Source: Aquirufa beregesia (GTDB lineage Bacteria > Bacteroidota > Bacteroidia > Cytophagales > Spirosomataceae). From it: a stretch of DNA of 64,000 nt. The notes under the pieces were generated by a model. That model saw only the letters and a program-made list of their open reading frames with translations, had not been told where the DNA came from and ran no database searches. The position numbers were made by a program, and so were the translations under genes. Shown piece after piece: positions 50,501 through 59,726 of the stretch. Every line of letters starts with the position of its first letter. Position 1 is the stretch's first letter. Location: positions 1-64,000 of the forward strand of contig NZ_SEWW01000009.1 of the NCBI RefSeq assembly GCF_011090385.1. The letters are read 5' to 3'.

Positions 50501-52031
50501 TCATTTGAGCTAGTAAATTGCTATCCTTGACAGAGACTAATCCCTTGAAAAGTTGACGCTGCAAATTCCCTTTCAAACTTACTCTACGGTAAGCATAATG
50601 TTTGATATTGATTTCAGAAACTTGGCCATCAAAATCCACTTTGGCAGAATTACTTGAAAAGCCTGATCCTTTAACTTGAGCTTCCAAATCAACTGTTCCC
50701 AAATACTCTTCCAAACTAAACAATTTACCCAGCTTAAATTTTTTCAATTTCAGTTTACCTTGGTATTTAGAAAAGGCCATAGAATCATTCAGATTCATTG
50801 TCACATCTCCTTCCAAATAACCTAAACCCGTGTTTAATTTACCGGATGTGTTGAAATCTTTATTCGTTCCTGAGAATTTCCCGCCAAAAGAAACGGGACC
50901 CAAAATATTCATTTTTTCTACGGCAGATTTCGACAAAAAGACTTGTAAATCTTGTGGGTGAAATTGGGAATTCACCATGTCAAAATTCATCACCGTTTTG
51001 TCAATTTCAGGTAAACCCTTGAAACTAAAATCCCCACGCAGCACACTTTTGCTACCAAATGCCATCTCAAAATTCTGGAGATTTAAACGGGCAACGGGAC
51101 CCTCTAAATTGCCTTTCAATTTGTACATACCTTTGTATTGGTACATATCCTCCACAAACCTTCCCAAGTCTTCACCACGAATAAGGCTATTGTCAAAATG
51201 GGCTTTCATGCTGACTTTTTTGTTCCAAAACTTGAAGTCCTTAGTACTGGAATAATCGAAAACGATTTGATTTTTAATTTGGGAATCATTGAAGAATAAA
51301 TTCAACTGATCAAAGCGCATTTGCTTGTCGGCATACATGAATTTAGTATCCAAAGCCTTGATATTCAATCCACTGACAGGATCCAATGCTTTAAGCCCAA
51401 TAGTCTGTAAACCCAGTGTATCTCCCTGCACATAAAAATTCTTAACCTTGGCATTGATGTGCGTAAAAATCAGGTGATTCAAATCGAAATGCCTAGCCGT
51501 AGCTTCGCTCTTAATTTGTTGATCATCCAACATAAAAGAACCATCCACTACTTCGGCATCTAATATTTCAAATTTTGAACTAGGTCCTGCCACACTAGGC
51601 CCCGGATTTAACCAATGATCAATTCGAACAATAAATTCATCCAAATTCATTTTTCCTGATTTTTTTTCAAAAATCAAATGAACTTTGGGTTGATATAAGC
51701 GGGCATAATCTAGGTGAGGGTTGCTTCCTTTGAACAATATATCGGACAAATTAAAATTAACATCCAATCGTTCAATATGGATCATTTCCTTGCCCCAAGG
51801 GTCTTTGACGCGCAAACCCCAAAAACTTATTTCATCAAAAAACTTCAGTTGGATGGCGCGAACCGTGAGTGGATAGCCAATGGCTTTCTCCATTTTGGGG
51901 GCAAAATACTGGGCTAGTAAGGTTTGATTAGCGGGTACACGAAGCAATAAGACCACCATAAAAAACAACAAAAAAATCCCTACCAAACCGTAAAGAATGG
52001 ATTTAGTGAAGATTTTGGTTGCTTTAATCAT
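47568..52031 (-). CDS. tamB: TamB-like translocation and assembly module protein
   Basis: The 1487-residue protein has an N-terminal anchor helix (about 9-30, YGLVGIFLLFFMVVLLLRV) and then a very long strand-rich AsmA-like body ending in the DUF490 C-terminal domain (about 1040-1470), as in TamB. TamB bridges the inner and outer membranes and helps outer-membrane protein and lipid transport. The C-terminal part shows the usual QLVSPFGGSGIALGSLVGNF block. TamA is not in the window. The tsaD gene is divergent. Confidence 0.88.
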   Translation of the reverse strand: MIKATKIFTKSILYGLVGIFLLFFMVVLLLRVPANQTLLAQYFAPKMEKAIGYPLTVRAIQLKFFDEISFWGLRVKDPWGKEMIHIERLDVNFNLSDILFKGSNPHLDYARLYQPKVHLIFEKKSGKMNLDEFIVRIDHWLNPGPSVAGPSSKFEILDAEVVDGSFMLDDQQIKSEATARHFDLNHLIFTHINAKVKNFYVQGDTLGLQTIGLKALDPVSGLNIKALDTKFMYADKQMRFDQLNLFFNDSQIKNQIVFDYSSTKDFKFWNKKVSMKAHFDNSLIRGEDLGRFVEDMYQYKGMYKLKGNLEGPVARLNLQNFEMAFGSKSVLRGDFSFKGLPEIDKTVMNFDMVNSQFHPQDLQVFLSKSAVEKMNILGPVSFGGKFSGTNKDFNTSGKLNTGLGYLEGDVTMNLNDSMAFSKYQGKLKLKKFKLGKLFSLEEYLGTVDLEAQVKGSGFSSNSAKVDFDGQVSEINIKHYAYRRVSLKGNLQRQLFKGLVSVKDSNLLAQMSGEINLRQEKPLYNLEGRIDHVDLGRLRITDTPMQLVSDFQVNIAMNDLDDLEGKATFSEAILGTPKKMDLPIHLLTFSSDLKGAKRRYRLNSDLISVEAEGDFVPSQLQKDLGQLWEEYTLYFTKNESERAAYYAAKTHETSRKYVSDFTVICHDAKPILTRWFPTIDLAKNTVFSGSVNKGRSVSLSLESYPDTLVLGGYKFYQSIFSFQSSKFLGGPEVSSSLVFQSRRQHLNFLTPTENLKLDGLWDQDRINFELDFKQQGDDNAAHLGGVWRFEKDGLSLRFKDTYLRILGQDWAVDPENKISIQGKELHAEHFLISNQKQSIALQGSLSMDSTETLRLRANKFQLGTLAPLFSLKVQGELNAEINIQDWYQHTRLDTWLLVDSLHLNTFYIGNLQGVGTYNADLKTMDLNYHLNRLGESVVEVDGTYKPFETRNKLDITAELNKTNLSILEPFTQGVFSGLAGDASGKLKVRGTLNDPDIEGKIVLQKAKLFFDYLKTSMAFSDTVEFKTRQIIGRNWKISDPEGNSAKLNANFVFPVGSPFEMNIEATLNRFKLLNTQRDPTSFYYGTGYTSGPISIHGALHDLLITAHLKSEKGTRLYIPLDRESSTENEEDYEFFSKSLQVDINAVNQQLTSKLKEGGISLDLDLAFTPEAYGEVQIDKKKGDLMRIYGTGNINMTLDKKGQFRMIGDYAIDQGDYTFTLQNLINKRFAIQRGSKISWTGDPLEANVNIKAIYTQYASLFPILLDTTNKSNLPEFKRRYPVDVTISLQNRLLSPNISFDIGIRDYPKDVHLNGAVTAFTNRIKTDEQELTRQVSNVLLFGQLVSPFGGSGIALGSLVGNFTEMLSNQLSNLASQINKDLNIDVYLGGGNLNQDILSNLQLRASYNVNDRLRITRSGGFTDARNQTSPLILLGDWALEYFVKRDGSLRLKTYNRNVQTTLLGSLNSYQINQTIGASLLYNRSFNKLFGK

Positions 52032-52075
52032 ATTTTCTTTTCCAGAAAAACCAACGATTACGGCATATTTTGCCT

Positions 52076-52083
52076 TATTTTTG
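52076..52083 (+). promoter_or_regulatory. -7 promoter box of tsaD
   Basis: TATTTTTG, exact TAnnTTTG, 17 bases before ATG 52101, in the 69-base gap between divergent tamB and tsaD. Confidence 0.6.
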
Positions 52084-52100
52084 CAGAGTTTTTATCCGAT

Positions 52101-53102
52101 ATGAATCTACTGGCTATTGAATCTTCTTGCGACGAAACCTCCGCTGCCATTATGGTAAACGGTGAACTTCGGTCGAACATTGTATCCACTCAACTAATCC
52201 ATACCCAATGGGGTGGAGTAGTCCCGGAATTGGCCAGCAGAGCTCATCAAAAATCCATCATTCCAGTCGTTCACGAAGCACTGCAAAAAGCAAATATAAA
52301 CAAAAATGAACTGAATGCCATTGCCTTTACGCGTGGCCCAGGTTTATTGGGAGCGCTATTAATTGGCACCTCATTTGCCAAGGCTTTGGCTTTGAGTTTA
52401 CACATTCCGCTCATTGAAGTAAACCACATGGAAGCTCACGTATTGGCCCACTTTATTGAGGACCCCAAACCGCGCTTTCCATTCCTTTGTTTGACGGTCA
52501 GTGGTGGACATACTCAACTCGTTTGGGTGAAAAGTCCATTAGAAATGGAGGTCATTGGAGAAACTCAAGATGATGCCGTGGGAGAGGCTTTTGATAAGAC
52601 GGCCAAACTCATAGGACTCCCCTATCCGGGTGGCCCCATGATTGATAAATTGGCGAAGGAAGGTAATCCCAATCGGTTCCCTTTTCCTTTGGGAGAAATG
52701 CCCGGTTTAGACTTTTCTTTCTCCGGAATCAAAACGGCTATTCTTTATTTTTTACAAAAAGAACAAAAAAATAATCCACAGTTCATTGAGGAAAACAAAA
52801 CGGACATTTGTGCTTCGGTACAGAAGACCTTGATCGACATGTTGCTTCGCAAAGTGAAAAAAGCGATGAAAGAAAAGAACTGTCAACAGATAGCTATAGC
52901 CGGGGGCGTTGCCGCCAATTCGGGACTAAGAAATGGAATTCAGGAACTGGGTGCTCAGCAAAACTGGGATGTATTTATTCCTGCTTTTTCATATTGTACA
53001 GATAACGCAGGCATGATTGCCATGGCTGGTCACTTCAAAGCAGAGGCCGGTATTTTCTGTGGTCAAGACGTGAGTCCACTGCCGAGGATGGACATGAAAT
53101 AA
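52101..53102 (+). CDS. tsaD: tRNA N6-adenosine threonylcarbamoyltransferase
   Basis: TsaD transfers the threonylcarbamoyl group to A37 of ANN-decoding tRNAs. The 333-residue protein has the metal-ligand histidines in EVNHMEAHVLAHF, the ASKHA blocks ESSCDETSAAIM and VSGGHTQLVWV, and GGVAANSGLRNGIQ with a C-terminal DNAGMIAMAGH. All family features are intact. The 53103-53195 repeat lies right after its stop. Confidence 0.97.
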   Translation: MNLLAIESSCDETSAAIMVNGELRSNIVSTQLIHTQWGGVVPELASRAHQKSIIPVVHEALQKANINKNELNAIAFTRGPGLLGALLIGTSFAKALALSLHIPLIEVNHMEAHVLAHFIEDPKPRFPFLCLTVSGGHTQLVWVKSPLEMEVIGETQDDAVGEAFDKTAKLIGLPYPGGPMIDKLAKEGNPNRFPFPLGEMPGLDFSFSGIKTAILYFLQKEQKNNPQFIEENKTDICASVQKTLIDMLLRKVKKAMKEKNCQQIAIAGGVAANSGLRNGIQELGAQQNWDVFIPAFSYCTDNAGMIAMAGHFKAEAGIFCGQDVSPLPRMDMK

Positions 53103-53195
53103 ATTATAAATTATAGGTTATAAATTGTGAATGCCTGAATGACGTTTACAGAAACCCCATTTATAATTTATAAATTATAATTTATAATTTCCTTC
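53103..53195. repeat. TTATAAATTATAA-type repeats
   Basis: AAATTATAAATTATAGG (53101 on) and its inverse-like TATAATTTATAAATTATAAT block (53160 on) fill this gap. The second block encodes the last residues of the protein at 53168-53815 (INYNL). Confidence 0.5.
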
Positions 53196-53815
53196 ACGCT
53201 ATTCCAAAACGCCAATTTCAACGGTTTTTCGGAATCTTTTAAACTAGAGATATATCGAGGGAAGTAATAGATAGCATTATTTCCGATTTGGCTGATTTTA
53301 CCTTCTGGCAATTGTTCTTTCCAAGCTGGGATTTGGTCACCTAGGAATACATAGATTTGCGCTTGAGTGCCTTCTACAAATTCGCTTAAAGAAAAGGAAT
53401 CCGTAGGTTCTAAAACCTGCCAATCACTAGGTTGAAGAGAAACTGGAGCCGCCGATAATACCAATTGCAACCTTTCTTTTTCAGTAGGATTAATCTTACC
53501 CACAACGACCAGTCGACACGTGACTATGGGTAACTCTTGGAGAACCTTGGGTTCTATTGACTTTACTTCATCTATGAGGCTGGCTTGTAAGCCTGGTCCG
53601 GAAGGGGCACTAGGTTTTTCTTGTACAGGTATACTGACTTTTCCCTCTACCACAGACGTTTTCGCGGAGGGAAGCTCCACTTCCAAAGTGGATTGTGGTG
53701 TTTCTCTGGGCGTAAAAGGAGCTTCGGATGGAATGGCAGGCCGATCTGCTGGAATCCAGTAAATCTCATCGAACTTATACAATTCTGCCAAATCAATTCG
53801 ATCCGAAGCCATCAT
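53168..53815 (-). CDS. Unknown protein in the purA run
   Basis: The 215-residue protein has no signal peptide or helix; the middle (about 28-75) is Pro/Ser/Glu-rich, and the C-terminal half is a folded-looking domain (LPIVTCRLVVVGKINPTEKE, AQIYVFLGDQIPAWKEQLP). It begins four bases after the purA stop, so it is probably cotranscribed with it. I do not recognise the family. Its C-terminal residues come from an intergenic repeat. In-frame ATG one codon later. Confidence 0.65.
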   Translation of the reverse strand: MMASDRIDLAELYKFDEIYWIPADRPAIPSEAPFTPRETPQSTLEVELPSAKTSVVEGKVSIPVQEKPSAPSGPGLQASLIDEVKSIEPKVLQELPIVTCRLVVVGKINPTEKERLQLVLSAAPVSLQPSDWQVLEPTDSFSLSEFVEGTQAQIYVFLGDQIPAWKEQLPEGKISQIGNNAIYYFPRYISSLKDSEKPLKLAFWNSVKEIINYNL

Positions 53816-53819
53816 CTTG

Positions 53820-55100
53820 TTATGCCAATGATCCTCTCAAAACACAAGCCTCACGATCTGGGCCTGTTGAAATGAAGTTGATCGGTAAGTTCAAATGCTT
53901 CTCTAAAAAGGCAATGTAATTGGTCAGTTCAGCAGGTAATTCGTTAAAATCACGCATTCCTTCTAAACTGCAATGCCATCCTGGTAGACTTGCATAAATG
54001 GGTTTTACTTTAATATCGGTTATCTCAAATGGGATTTGATCGGTAACAGTGCCATCCGGCATTTCATAGGCAGTACAAACCAGAATCTCTTCAAAGATAT
54101 TCAAGACGTCAGCCTTCATCATAATCAATTGAGTCACCCCATTGATCATCATGGCATATTTTAAAGCAGGTAAATCAATCCAACCACAACGACGAGGACG
54201 ACCAGTCGTAGAACCAAATTCACGACCTTCTTGGCGCATGGCTTCTCCAACTTCATCTTCTAGTTCGGTAGGGAAAGGACCTGAACCGACACGCGTAGCA
54301 TAAGCCTTAAAAATACCGAATACTTCTCCAATGTTTTTAGGAGCAACACCTAAGCCCGTACAAGCACCCGCGGAAATGGTATTGGAAGAAGTAACAAATG
54401 GATAAGAACCAAAGTCCACATCCAATAAAGAACCTTGAGCTCCTTCGGCTAAAATAGTCTTACCTAAATTAATGGCATTATTCACTGAATACTCCGAATC
54501 CACTAAGGCAAATTGTTTCATGAATTCTACTGCTTCAAAAAAGGCAGCTTCAGCCTCAGCCAAATCGTATTCGTATTTATATACATCCAAAATCGCTTTA
54601 TGGCGATCCACTAAGGTTTTGTATTTTTCTGGGAAATTAGGCGAAATCATATCACCTACACGTAATCCCTGACGAGAAATTTTATCCGTATAGGTTGGCC
54701 CGATACCTTTTAAGGTAGAACCAATTTTTTCTTTTCCTTTGGCCAGCTCGTAAGCGGCATCCAATAAACGGTGAGTTGGTAAAATGATGGATGCTTTCTT
54801 AGAAATCTCTAAGTTTTTCTGCAAATCCAAGTTAAAATGCGCCAATCCTTCTATCTCTTTCTTGAAAATGATGGGGTCTAACACCACGCCATTACCAATG
54901 ATATTCTGCACTTCCTGACGGAAAATACCCGATGGAATCTGATGCAAAACATGCTTAAAACCATCAAATTCCAATGTATGACCTGCATTAGGTCCTCCTT
55001 GAAATCTTGCCACAACCTGATAACGAGGTGCTAAAACGTCTACAATTTTACCTTTCCCCTCATCACCCCACTGTAAGCCTAATAATACATCAACTGCCAT
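53820..55100 (-). CDS. purA: Adenylosuccinate synthetase
   Basis: PurA makes adenylosuccinate from IMP and aspartate with GTP. The 426-residue protein has the P-loop QWGDEGKGKIVD, GPNAGHTLEF, the LKGIGPTYTDKISR segment, EGAQGSLLDVDFGSYPFVTS and the C-terminal TGPDREACVLRG. Length is normal. It follows fur in a same-strand run, with 21 bases between. Confidence 0.97.
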   Translation of the reverse strand: MAVDVLLGLQWGDEGKGKIVDVLAPRYQVVARFQGGPNAGHTLEFDGFKHVLHQIPSGIFRQEVQNIIGNGVVLDPIIFKKEIEGLAHFNLDLQKNLEISKKASIILPTHRLLDAAYELAKGKEKIGSTLKGIGPTYTDKISRQGLRVGDMISPNFPEKYKTLVDRHKAILDVYKYEYDLAEAEAAFFEAVEFMKQFALVDSEYSVNNAINLGKTILAEGAQGSLLDVDFGSYPFVTSSNTISAGACTGLGVAPKNIGEVFGIFKAYATRVGSGPFPTELEDEVGEAMRQEGREFGSTTGRPRRCGWIDLPALKYAMMINGVTQLIMMKADVLNIFEEILVCTAYEMPDGTVTDQIPFEITDIKVKPIYASLPGWHCSLEGMRDFNELPAELTNYIAFLEKHLNLPINFISTGPDREACVLRGSLA

Positions 55101-55121
55101 AAAAACTAGTGTTAAAATCTT

Positions 55122-55607
55122 TTATTCTTGAGACCTCGCCTGGAAATTAGCTCGGTGTTCACAATTCTTGTTGGTACATGATCCGTAGAAAATCAAAGAA
55201 TGGTGCATCACATTAAAATGCAGCATTTCTCCTACTAAACTTTGGATGGTTTGAACGCGTGGATCACAGAACTCCGTCACTTTGTGACAATCTGTACAAA
55301 TTAAATGATCATGCTGCCTACGTCCATAAGACTTCTCAAACTGTGCCTGATTACGTCCAAATTGGTGTTTCACCACCAAATCACATTCTACCAATACATC
55401 CAATGTATTATATACGGTGGCACGGGAAACCTGGTATTTCTTGTTTTTCATGGAGATATACAACTCCTCCACATCAAAATGATCGTCGCGCAAATAAATC
55501 TCCTCCAAGATTGCAAATCGCTCGGGTGTCTTGCGCAGACCCTTGTTTTCCAAGTAGGCTGTGAAAATTTTCTTAACCGAATCGAACTTATCTATTTCTG
55601 TGGACAT
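55122..55607 (-). CDS. Fur family transcriptional regulator
   Basis: The 161-residue protein has a Fur winged helix (about 12-85; LRKTPERFAILEEIYLRDDH and VSRATVYNTLDVL) and the dimer domain with HDHLICTDCHKVTEFCD and C-terminal CTNKNCE, giving the two CxxC-like Zn sites. Whether it is Fur, PerR or Zur cannot be read with certainty; the context gives no help. It is in the run with RelA/SpoT and purA. Confidence 0.93.
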   Translation of the reverse strand: MSTEIDKFDSVKKIFTAYLENKGLRKTPERFAILEEIYLRDDHFDVEELYISMKNKKYQVSRATVYNTLDVLVECDLVVKHQFGRNQAQFEKSYGRRQHDHLICTDCHKVTEFCDPRVQTIQSLVGEMLHFNVMHHSLIFYGSCTNKNCEHRANFQARSQE

Positions 55608-55656
55608 TTAGCGAAAAAAACGACGTAAAATAAGCTATAAAAACTGAAAAAAGCTA

Positions 55657-57906
55657 TTATTCTTCCCTAGCAACCTCAATTACTCCTGCCACTCGTTCCA
55701 ATTCCCCTACTAGGGCGACCAAGTGATCCGTATCTTGAATCATTAGGGAAATTCGACCTTCAAAAAGTCCATCTTTCACCCCGATATTCAATGCTGTAAT
55801 GTTCACTTTGAGTTCATTGGAAATTACCCGAGTCACATCATTCACTAAACCTACCCGATCAATTCCTCGAATCACCAAATCTACCACAAATGACATGGCT
55901 ATTTGACTAGCCCATTGTGCTTTGATCACTCGGTCACCGTGTCTCGATAATAATTCGGGGGAGTTAGGGCAATTGGTTCTGTGAATTTTAATCCCTTCAT
56001 TGATGGTCACAAAACCAAACACATCATCACCTGAGATGGGGTTACAGCATTTAGCCAAGGTATAATCCACCTTGTCCATATCTTCCCCAATCAACAAAAT
56101 ATCAGCATCCTTACGGTCATGCTGTACACGTTTCATTTCTTTGGTGAAACTCTTATTATCTACTATAGGAACTTGGATTGCCTTTTCTGCCTGCTTCCGC
56201 TCGTGCATTTCTTTGTCGGACTTCCAATGTTTTAACTGCTCTATGGCGACATATCCCTTTCCAAAACGATAGAAAAGATCATTGGCATCCTTGGCATTGT
56301 AATAAGCACGTAGTTGATTGGTAATCTCCAAAGTCAAACTTGGGTAACCCAAAATTTTCAATCGGTGCTCAATCATATCACGCCCTTTAATGACGTGCGA
56401 TTTATTCTCTTCCTTGATAAAATCTTTAATCCTAGCCTTTGCTTTGGTTGTGGTTACAATGCGTAACCAGTCTTCCGATGGTTTTTGCTTAGAAGATGTT
56501 AAGATTTCAATTTGATCACCATTGCTCAACTTGTGCGACAAAGGCACTAATTTTCCTCCAACTTTGGCACCAATACACTTCGCTCCTACTTCCGAGTGAA
56601 TGTCAAAAGCAAAATCCAGTGCTGTGGAACCCACTTGCAAGACCACCAATTTCCCTTTTGGAGTAAATACAAAGACCTCCTCATGATACAAGGAGTTTTT
56701 GATATCATCCACCAATTCCACGGCCGACTGGCTCTTGTCGTTGGTTTCCAAGGCTTCACGGACTTGACTCAACCAAGACTCAAATGCTTGACTTGTGCGG
56801 GTGTCGGTCCCCTTATATTTAAAGTGTGCTGCTACCCCTTTCTCGGCAATCTCATCCATCCTTTTGGTACGGATCTGGACTTCCACCCAGCGCCCCTCTT
56901 TGTCGTTGCCATAAGGCAAACTCATCACCGTGGTGTGCAATGATTCATATCCATTGGATTTAGGGGTAGACACCCAGTCTTTCAATCGACTTGGATTAGG
57001 ACGATAGTGATCAGTCACGATGGAATAAACTTCCCAGCAATCTGCTTTTTCTCTTTCCAAAGGCACATCAATCACCACCCTGACGGCAAATAAATCATAG
57101 ATTTTGTCAAATGGGGTATTGCTGCTTTTGATCTTATTGTAAATAGAATAAATCGACTTTGGCCTGCCTTTGATGGTATAATTCAAATGCAATTCATCCA
57201 GAGATTTTTTGATAGGACGGATGAAATGATCGACAAAGCTTTCGCGGTTACGCTTATTTACTGTCAATTTATTGGCTATCTCTTTGAATGCTTCAGGTTC
57301 GGTATATTTCAAACCCAAATCTTCCAATTCCGTTTTGATGGCATTTAAACCTAAACGGTGTGCCAAAGGAGCGTATAAATAAATCGTTTCCGAAGCTATT
57401 TTCAATTGCTTTTCCTTGGCCATGCTAGATAGAGTTCGCATATTATGCAAACGGTCAGCTAGCTTGATTAAGATCACTCGGATATCATCGGATAGGGTCA
57501 ACAGCATTTTTCGGAAGTTTTCCGCTTGCTGGGATGTTCCATATTCAAATGTCCCAGAAATCTTGGTAAGCCCATCAATGATGGAGGCTATCTTGGAACC
57601 AAAATCTTTCTCGATATCGACTAAAGTGGTATCCGTATCTTCCACCACATCATGCAACAAAGCAGAGACAATGGAAGTGGTCCCTAGGCCAATCTCTTCG
57701 ACACATATCTGAGCTACAGCCAAAGGGTGGTAGATATAAGGCTCCCCTGATTTTCTACGCATCTCTTTATGCGCCTCCGCGGAAATCAAGAATGCTTTTT
57801 TGATTTGCTTGGCATCATCATCTTTTAAAAAGGGTTTGGCGGTCCGCAGCAACTTGCGGTACCTTTTTAAAATCTCTAATCGCTCTTTTTCTAAATTGAT
57901 AGGCAT
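55657..57906 (-). CDS. Bifunctional (p)ppGpp synthetase/hydrolase (RelA/SpoT)
   Basis: The 749-residue protein has the hydrolase HD motif intact (SALLHDVVEDTD, about 65-76), the synthetase block GRPKSIYSIYNKIK with YDLFAVRVVID, then TGS (about 395-460) and C-terminal ACT. Because the hydrolase site is conserved, it should be bifunctional, controlling the stringent response. It lies three bases upstream-to-downstream of ispF in a minus-strand run. Confidence 0.96.
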   Translation of the reverse strand: MPINLEKERLEILKRYRKLLRTAKPFLKDDDAKQIKKAFLISAEAHKEMRRKSGEPYIYHPLAVAQICVEEIGLGTTSIVSALLHDVVEDTDTTLVDIEKDFGSKIASIIDGLTKISGTFEYGTSQQAENFRKMLLTLSDDIRVILIKLADRLHNMRTLSSMAKEKQLKIASETIYLYAPLAHRLGLNAIKTELEDLGLKYTEPEAFKEIANKLTVNKRNRESFVDHFIRPIKKSLDELHLNYTIKGRPKSIYSIYNKIKSSNTPFDKIYDLFAVRVVIDVPLEREKADCWEVYSIVTDHYRPNPSRLKDWVSTPKSNGYESLHTTVMSLPYGNDKEGRWVEVQIRTKRMDEIAEKGVAAHFKYKGTDTRTSQAFESWLSQVREALETNDKSQSAVELVDDIKNSLYHEEVFVFTPKGKLVVLQVGSTALDFAFDIHSEVGAKCIGAKVGGKLVPLSHKLSNGDQIEILTSSKQKPSEDWLRIVTTTKAKARIKDFIKEENKSHVIKGRDMIEHRLKILGYPSLTLEITNQLRAYYNAKDANDLFYRFGKGYVAIEQLKHWKSDKEMHERKQAEKAIQVPIVDNKSFTKEMKRVQHDRKDADILLIGEDMDKVDYTLAKCCNPISGDDVFGFVTINEGIKIHRTNCPNSPELLSRHGDRVIKAQWASQIAMSFVVDLVIRGIDRVGLVNDVTRVISNELKVNITALNIGVKDGLFEGRISLMIQDTDHLVALVGELERVAGVIEVAREE

Positions 57907-57909
57907 AGC

Positions 57910-58389
57910 TTACTCAGCAGTAATTAGAGCCACTGCCATGGCCGATATTCCTTCTCCTCTTCCAACAAAACCCATCCCCTCTGAGGTGGTTGCTTTTAAG
58001 GTTATTTGATCCAATTCCACTGCCATCACGTGGGCCAAGTTGGCCTGCATGGCAGGTATGTGTGGATTTAAATGAGGCTGATCCAAAACGATCGTCACAT
58101 CAACATTGCCCACTTCCCATCCCTTTTCTCGAATCATTTCTAGTACGCGAGTCAATAAGGCAATGGAGGAAACACCTTTCCATTGAGGATCTTTATCTGA
58201 AAAATGAAAACCGATATTACGTAGGTTGGCCGCTCCTAATAAGGCATCACAAATCACATGACATACTAAGTCAGCATCTGAATGACCTAAGGGGCCTTTC
58301 ACTGAATCAATTTCAATACCCCCTAAAATACAGGGTCTACCCTCAACCCAGCGATGCACATCATATCCCTGTCCTACGCGTATCTTCAT
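57910..58389 (-). CDS. ispF: 2-C-methyl-D-erythritol 2,4-cyclodiphosphate synthase
   Basis: IspF cyclises CDP-ME-2-phosphate in the MEP isoprenoid pathway. The 159-residue protein has the metal ligands in GQGYDVHRW (D8, H10 region) and GPLGHSDADLVCH, and the C-terminal KATTSEGMGFVGRGEGI. It lies three bases before the RelA/SpoT gene and two after the M16 peptidase gene. Confidence 0.97.
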   Translation of the reverse strand: MKIRVGQGYDVHRWVEGRPCILGGIEIDSVKGPLGHSDADLVCHVICDALLGAANLRNIGFHFSDKDPQWKGVSSIALLTRVLEMIREKGWEVGNVDVTIVLDQPHLNPHIPAMQANLAHVMAVELDQITLKATTSEGMGFVGRGEGISAMAVALITAE

Positions 58390-58391
58390 GA

Positions 58392-59633
58392 TTAATTCAT
58401 TTCCTTCCTATACCATAAGGTATTCGTTTTCCCATCAATAAACAAGCGTTTTGCCCAAGATTGTACTTCAGACAAAGAAACGGCTTGGATTTTTTCGGCT
58501 TCGGTATTTACTCCATCAGGGTCGCCTGCATTGGCGGCCGTGGCTAGATTCATAGCGCGGTTCAAGACCTCTACTTCCATAAATACTAAACTGGCCTCCG
58601 CTTGATTTTTTACTTTTTGTAACGCTTTTTCTACGATTCCTGATTGAACAAATTCCTGGATAACCTTTTCCAAAGCCTGATCCGCGGCTTCTATGTCCAC
58701 TCCTTCACTTACTTGTCCTTGAATCACCAAAATACCCGGATCGACGGAGCCCATTTGATATGCGTTTAAGGAGTCAAAAATACGCTCATTATGAACCAAA
58801 TGCTCATATAAATAAGAGGATTCTCCCCTACCCATCAAATCTGCCAACATATCTATGGCATGAAAACCAGGTTGATAGCGCCCAACCATGGGGTAGGCTT
58901 TATAAATTCTATCAGAAGGCACATTGGCTGTAATTTCCATCTTACGATCTTCTTGCTGCACCTCTTCCTGTATCAATTGACGCACCGGCTTCACACCACC
59001 TGGGATAGGTCCAAACCATTTTTCGGCTAAGACTTTTACCTCATCCAATTTCACTCTACCTGCCACGACCAATACCGCATTGGCAGGTACATAATGTTGA
59101 TAAAAGAATGCCTTTACGTCTTCTAAAGTCGCTTCCTCTATATGCTGAATATCTGCCCCAATGGTGGCCCATCGGTAAGGATGTTGTTGGTAAATCAAAG
59201 GTCTAAACTTCAACCATAAATCACCATAAGGTTGATTTAAATAGCGCTGTTTGAATTCTTCTATGACCACTTTTCTTTGAACTTCCAGGGAATTGGGGTT
59301 AAAAGCCAACTGCTTCATGCGATCAGACTCCAACCAAAAAGCTGTTTCCAGGTTTTGGTATGGCAAACTGATGTAATAATTCGTCAAATCGGGCGTGGTA
59401 AATGCATTATTTTCGCCTCCCACTCGTTGCAAAGGACTGTCGTAATTGGGTATATTTTCCGAACCTCCAAACATCAGATGCTCAAATAAATGAGCGAATC
59501 CTGTTCGGATAGGGTCTTCATCTCGAGAGCCAACATCGTAAATCACATCCATCACTGCTAGTGTAGTGCTGGGGTCTTCATGTACGATCACACGTAAGCC
59601 GTTGTCTAAGGTAAATTCTTGAAATGAAATCAT
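58392..59633 (-). CDS. M16 family zinc peptidase
   Basis: The 413-residue protein has the inverted zinc motif HLFEHLMF (HxxEH) near residues 47-54 with the third ligand expected in the downstream EEFKQRY block, and the second M16 domain (VLVVAGRVKLDEVKVLAEKW). It lacks a signal peptide, so it is cytoplasmic or exported by other means. The TACTTTTG -7 box at 59661-59668 heads the operon-like run down to 53168. Confidence 0.93.
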   Translation of the reverse strand: MISFQEFTLDNGLRVIVHEDPSTTLAVMDVIYDVGSRDEDPIRTGFAHLFEHLMFGGSENIPNYDSPLQRVGGENNAFTTPDLTNYYISLPYQNLETAFWLESDRMKQLAFNPNSLEVQRKVVIEEFKQRYLNQPYGDLWLKFRPLIYQQHPYRWATIGADIQHIEEATLEDVKAFFYQHYVPANAVLVVAGRVKLDEVKVLAEKWFGPIPGGVKPVRQLIQEEVQQEDRKMEITANVPSDRIYKAYPMVGRYQPGFHAIDMLADLMGRGESSYLYEHLVHNERIFDSLNAYQMGSVDPGILVIQGQVSEGVDIEAADQALEKVIQEFVQSGIVEKALQKVKNQAEASLVFMEVEVLNRAMNLATAANAGDPDGVNTEAEKIQAVSLSEVQSWAKRLFIDGKTNTLWYRKEMN

Positions 59634-59660
59634 TCGGGAAGTTTAATTATTAAATAGAAA

Positions 59661-59668
59661 CAAAAGTA
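59661..59668 (-). promoter_or_regulatory. -7 promoter box of the M16-ispF-RelA run
   Basis: Minus strand reads TACTTTTG, exact TAnnTTTG, 27 bases before ATG 59633. Confidence 0.55.
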
Positions 59669-59700
59669 AAAAATTAGGCCCAAAAACCACAGTACTTACG

Positions 59701-59708
59701 TATTTTTG
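59701..59708 (+). promoter_or_regulatory. -7 promoter box of the TPR-like protein gene
   Basis: TATTTTTG, exact TAnnTTTG, 18 bases before ATG 59727. It is divergent from the M16 promoter only 33 bases away. Confidence 0.55.
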
Positions 59709-59726
59709 CAATTCAAATGAGCGTAT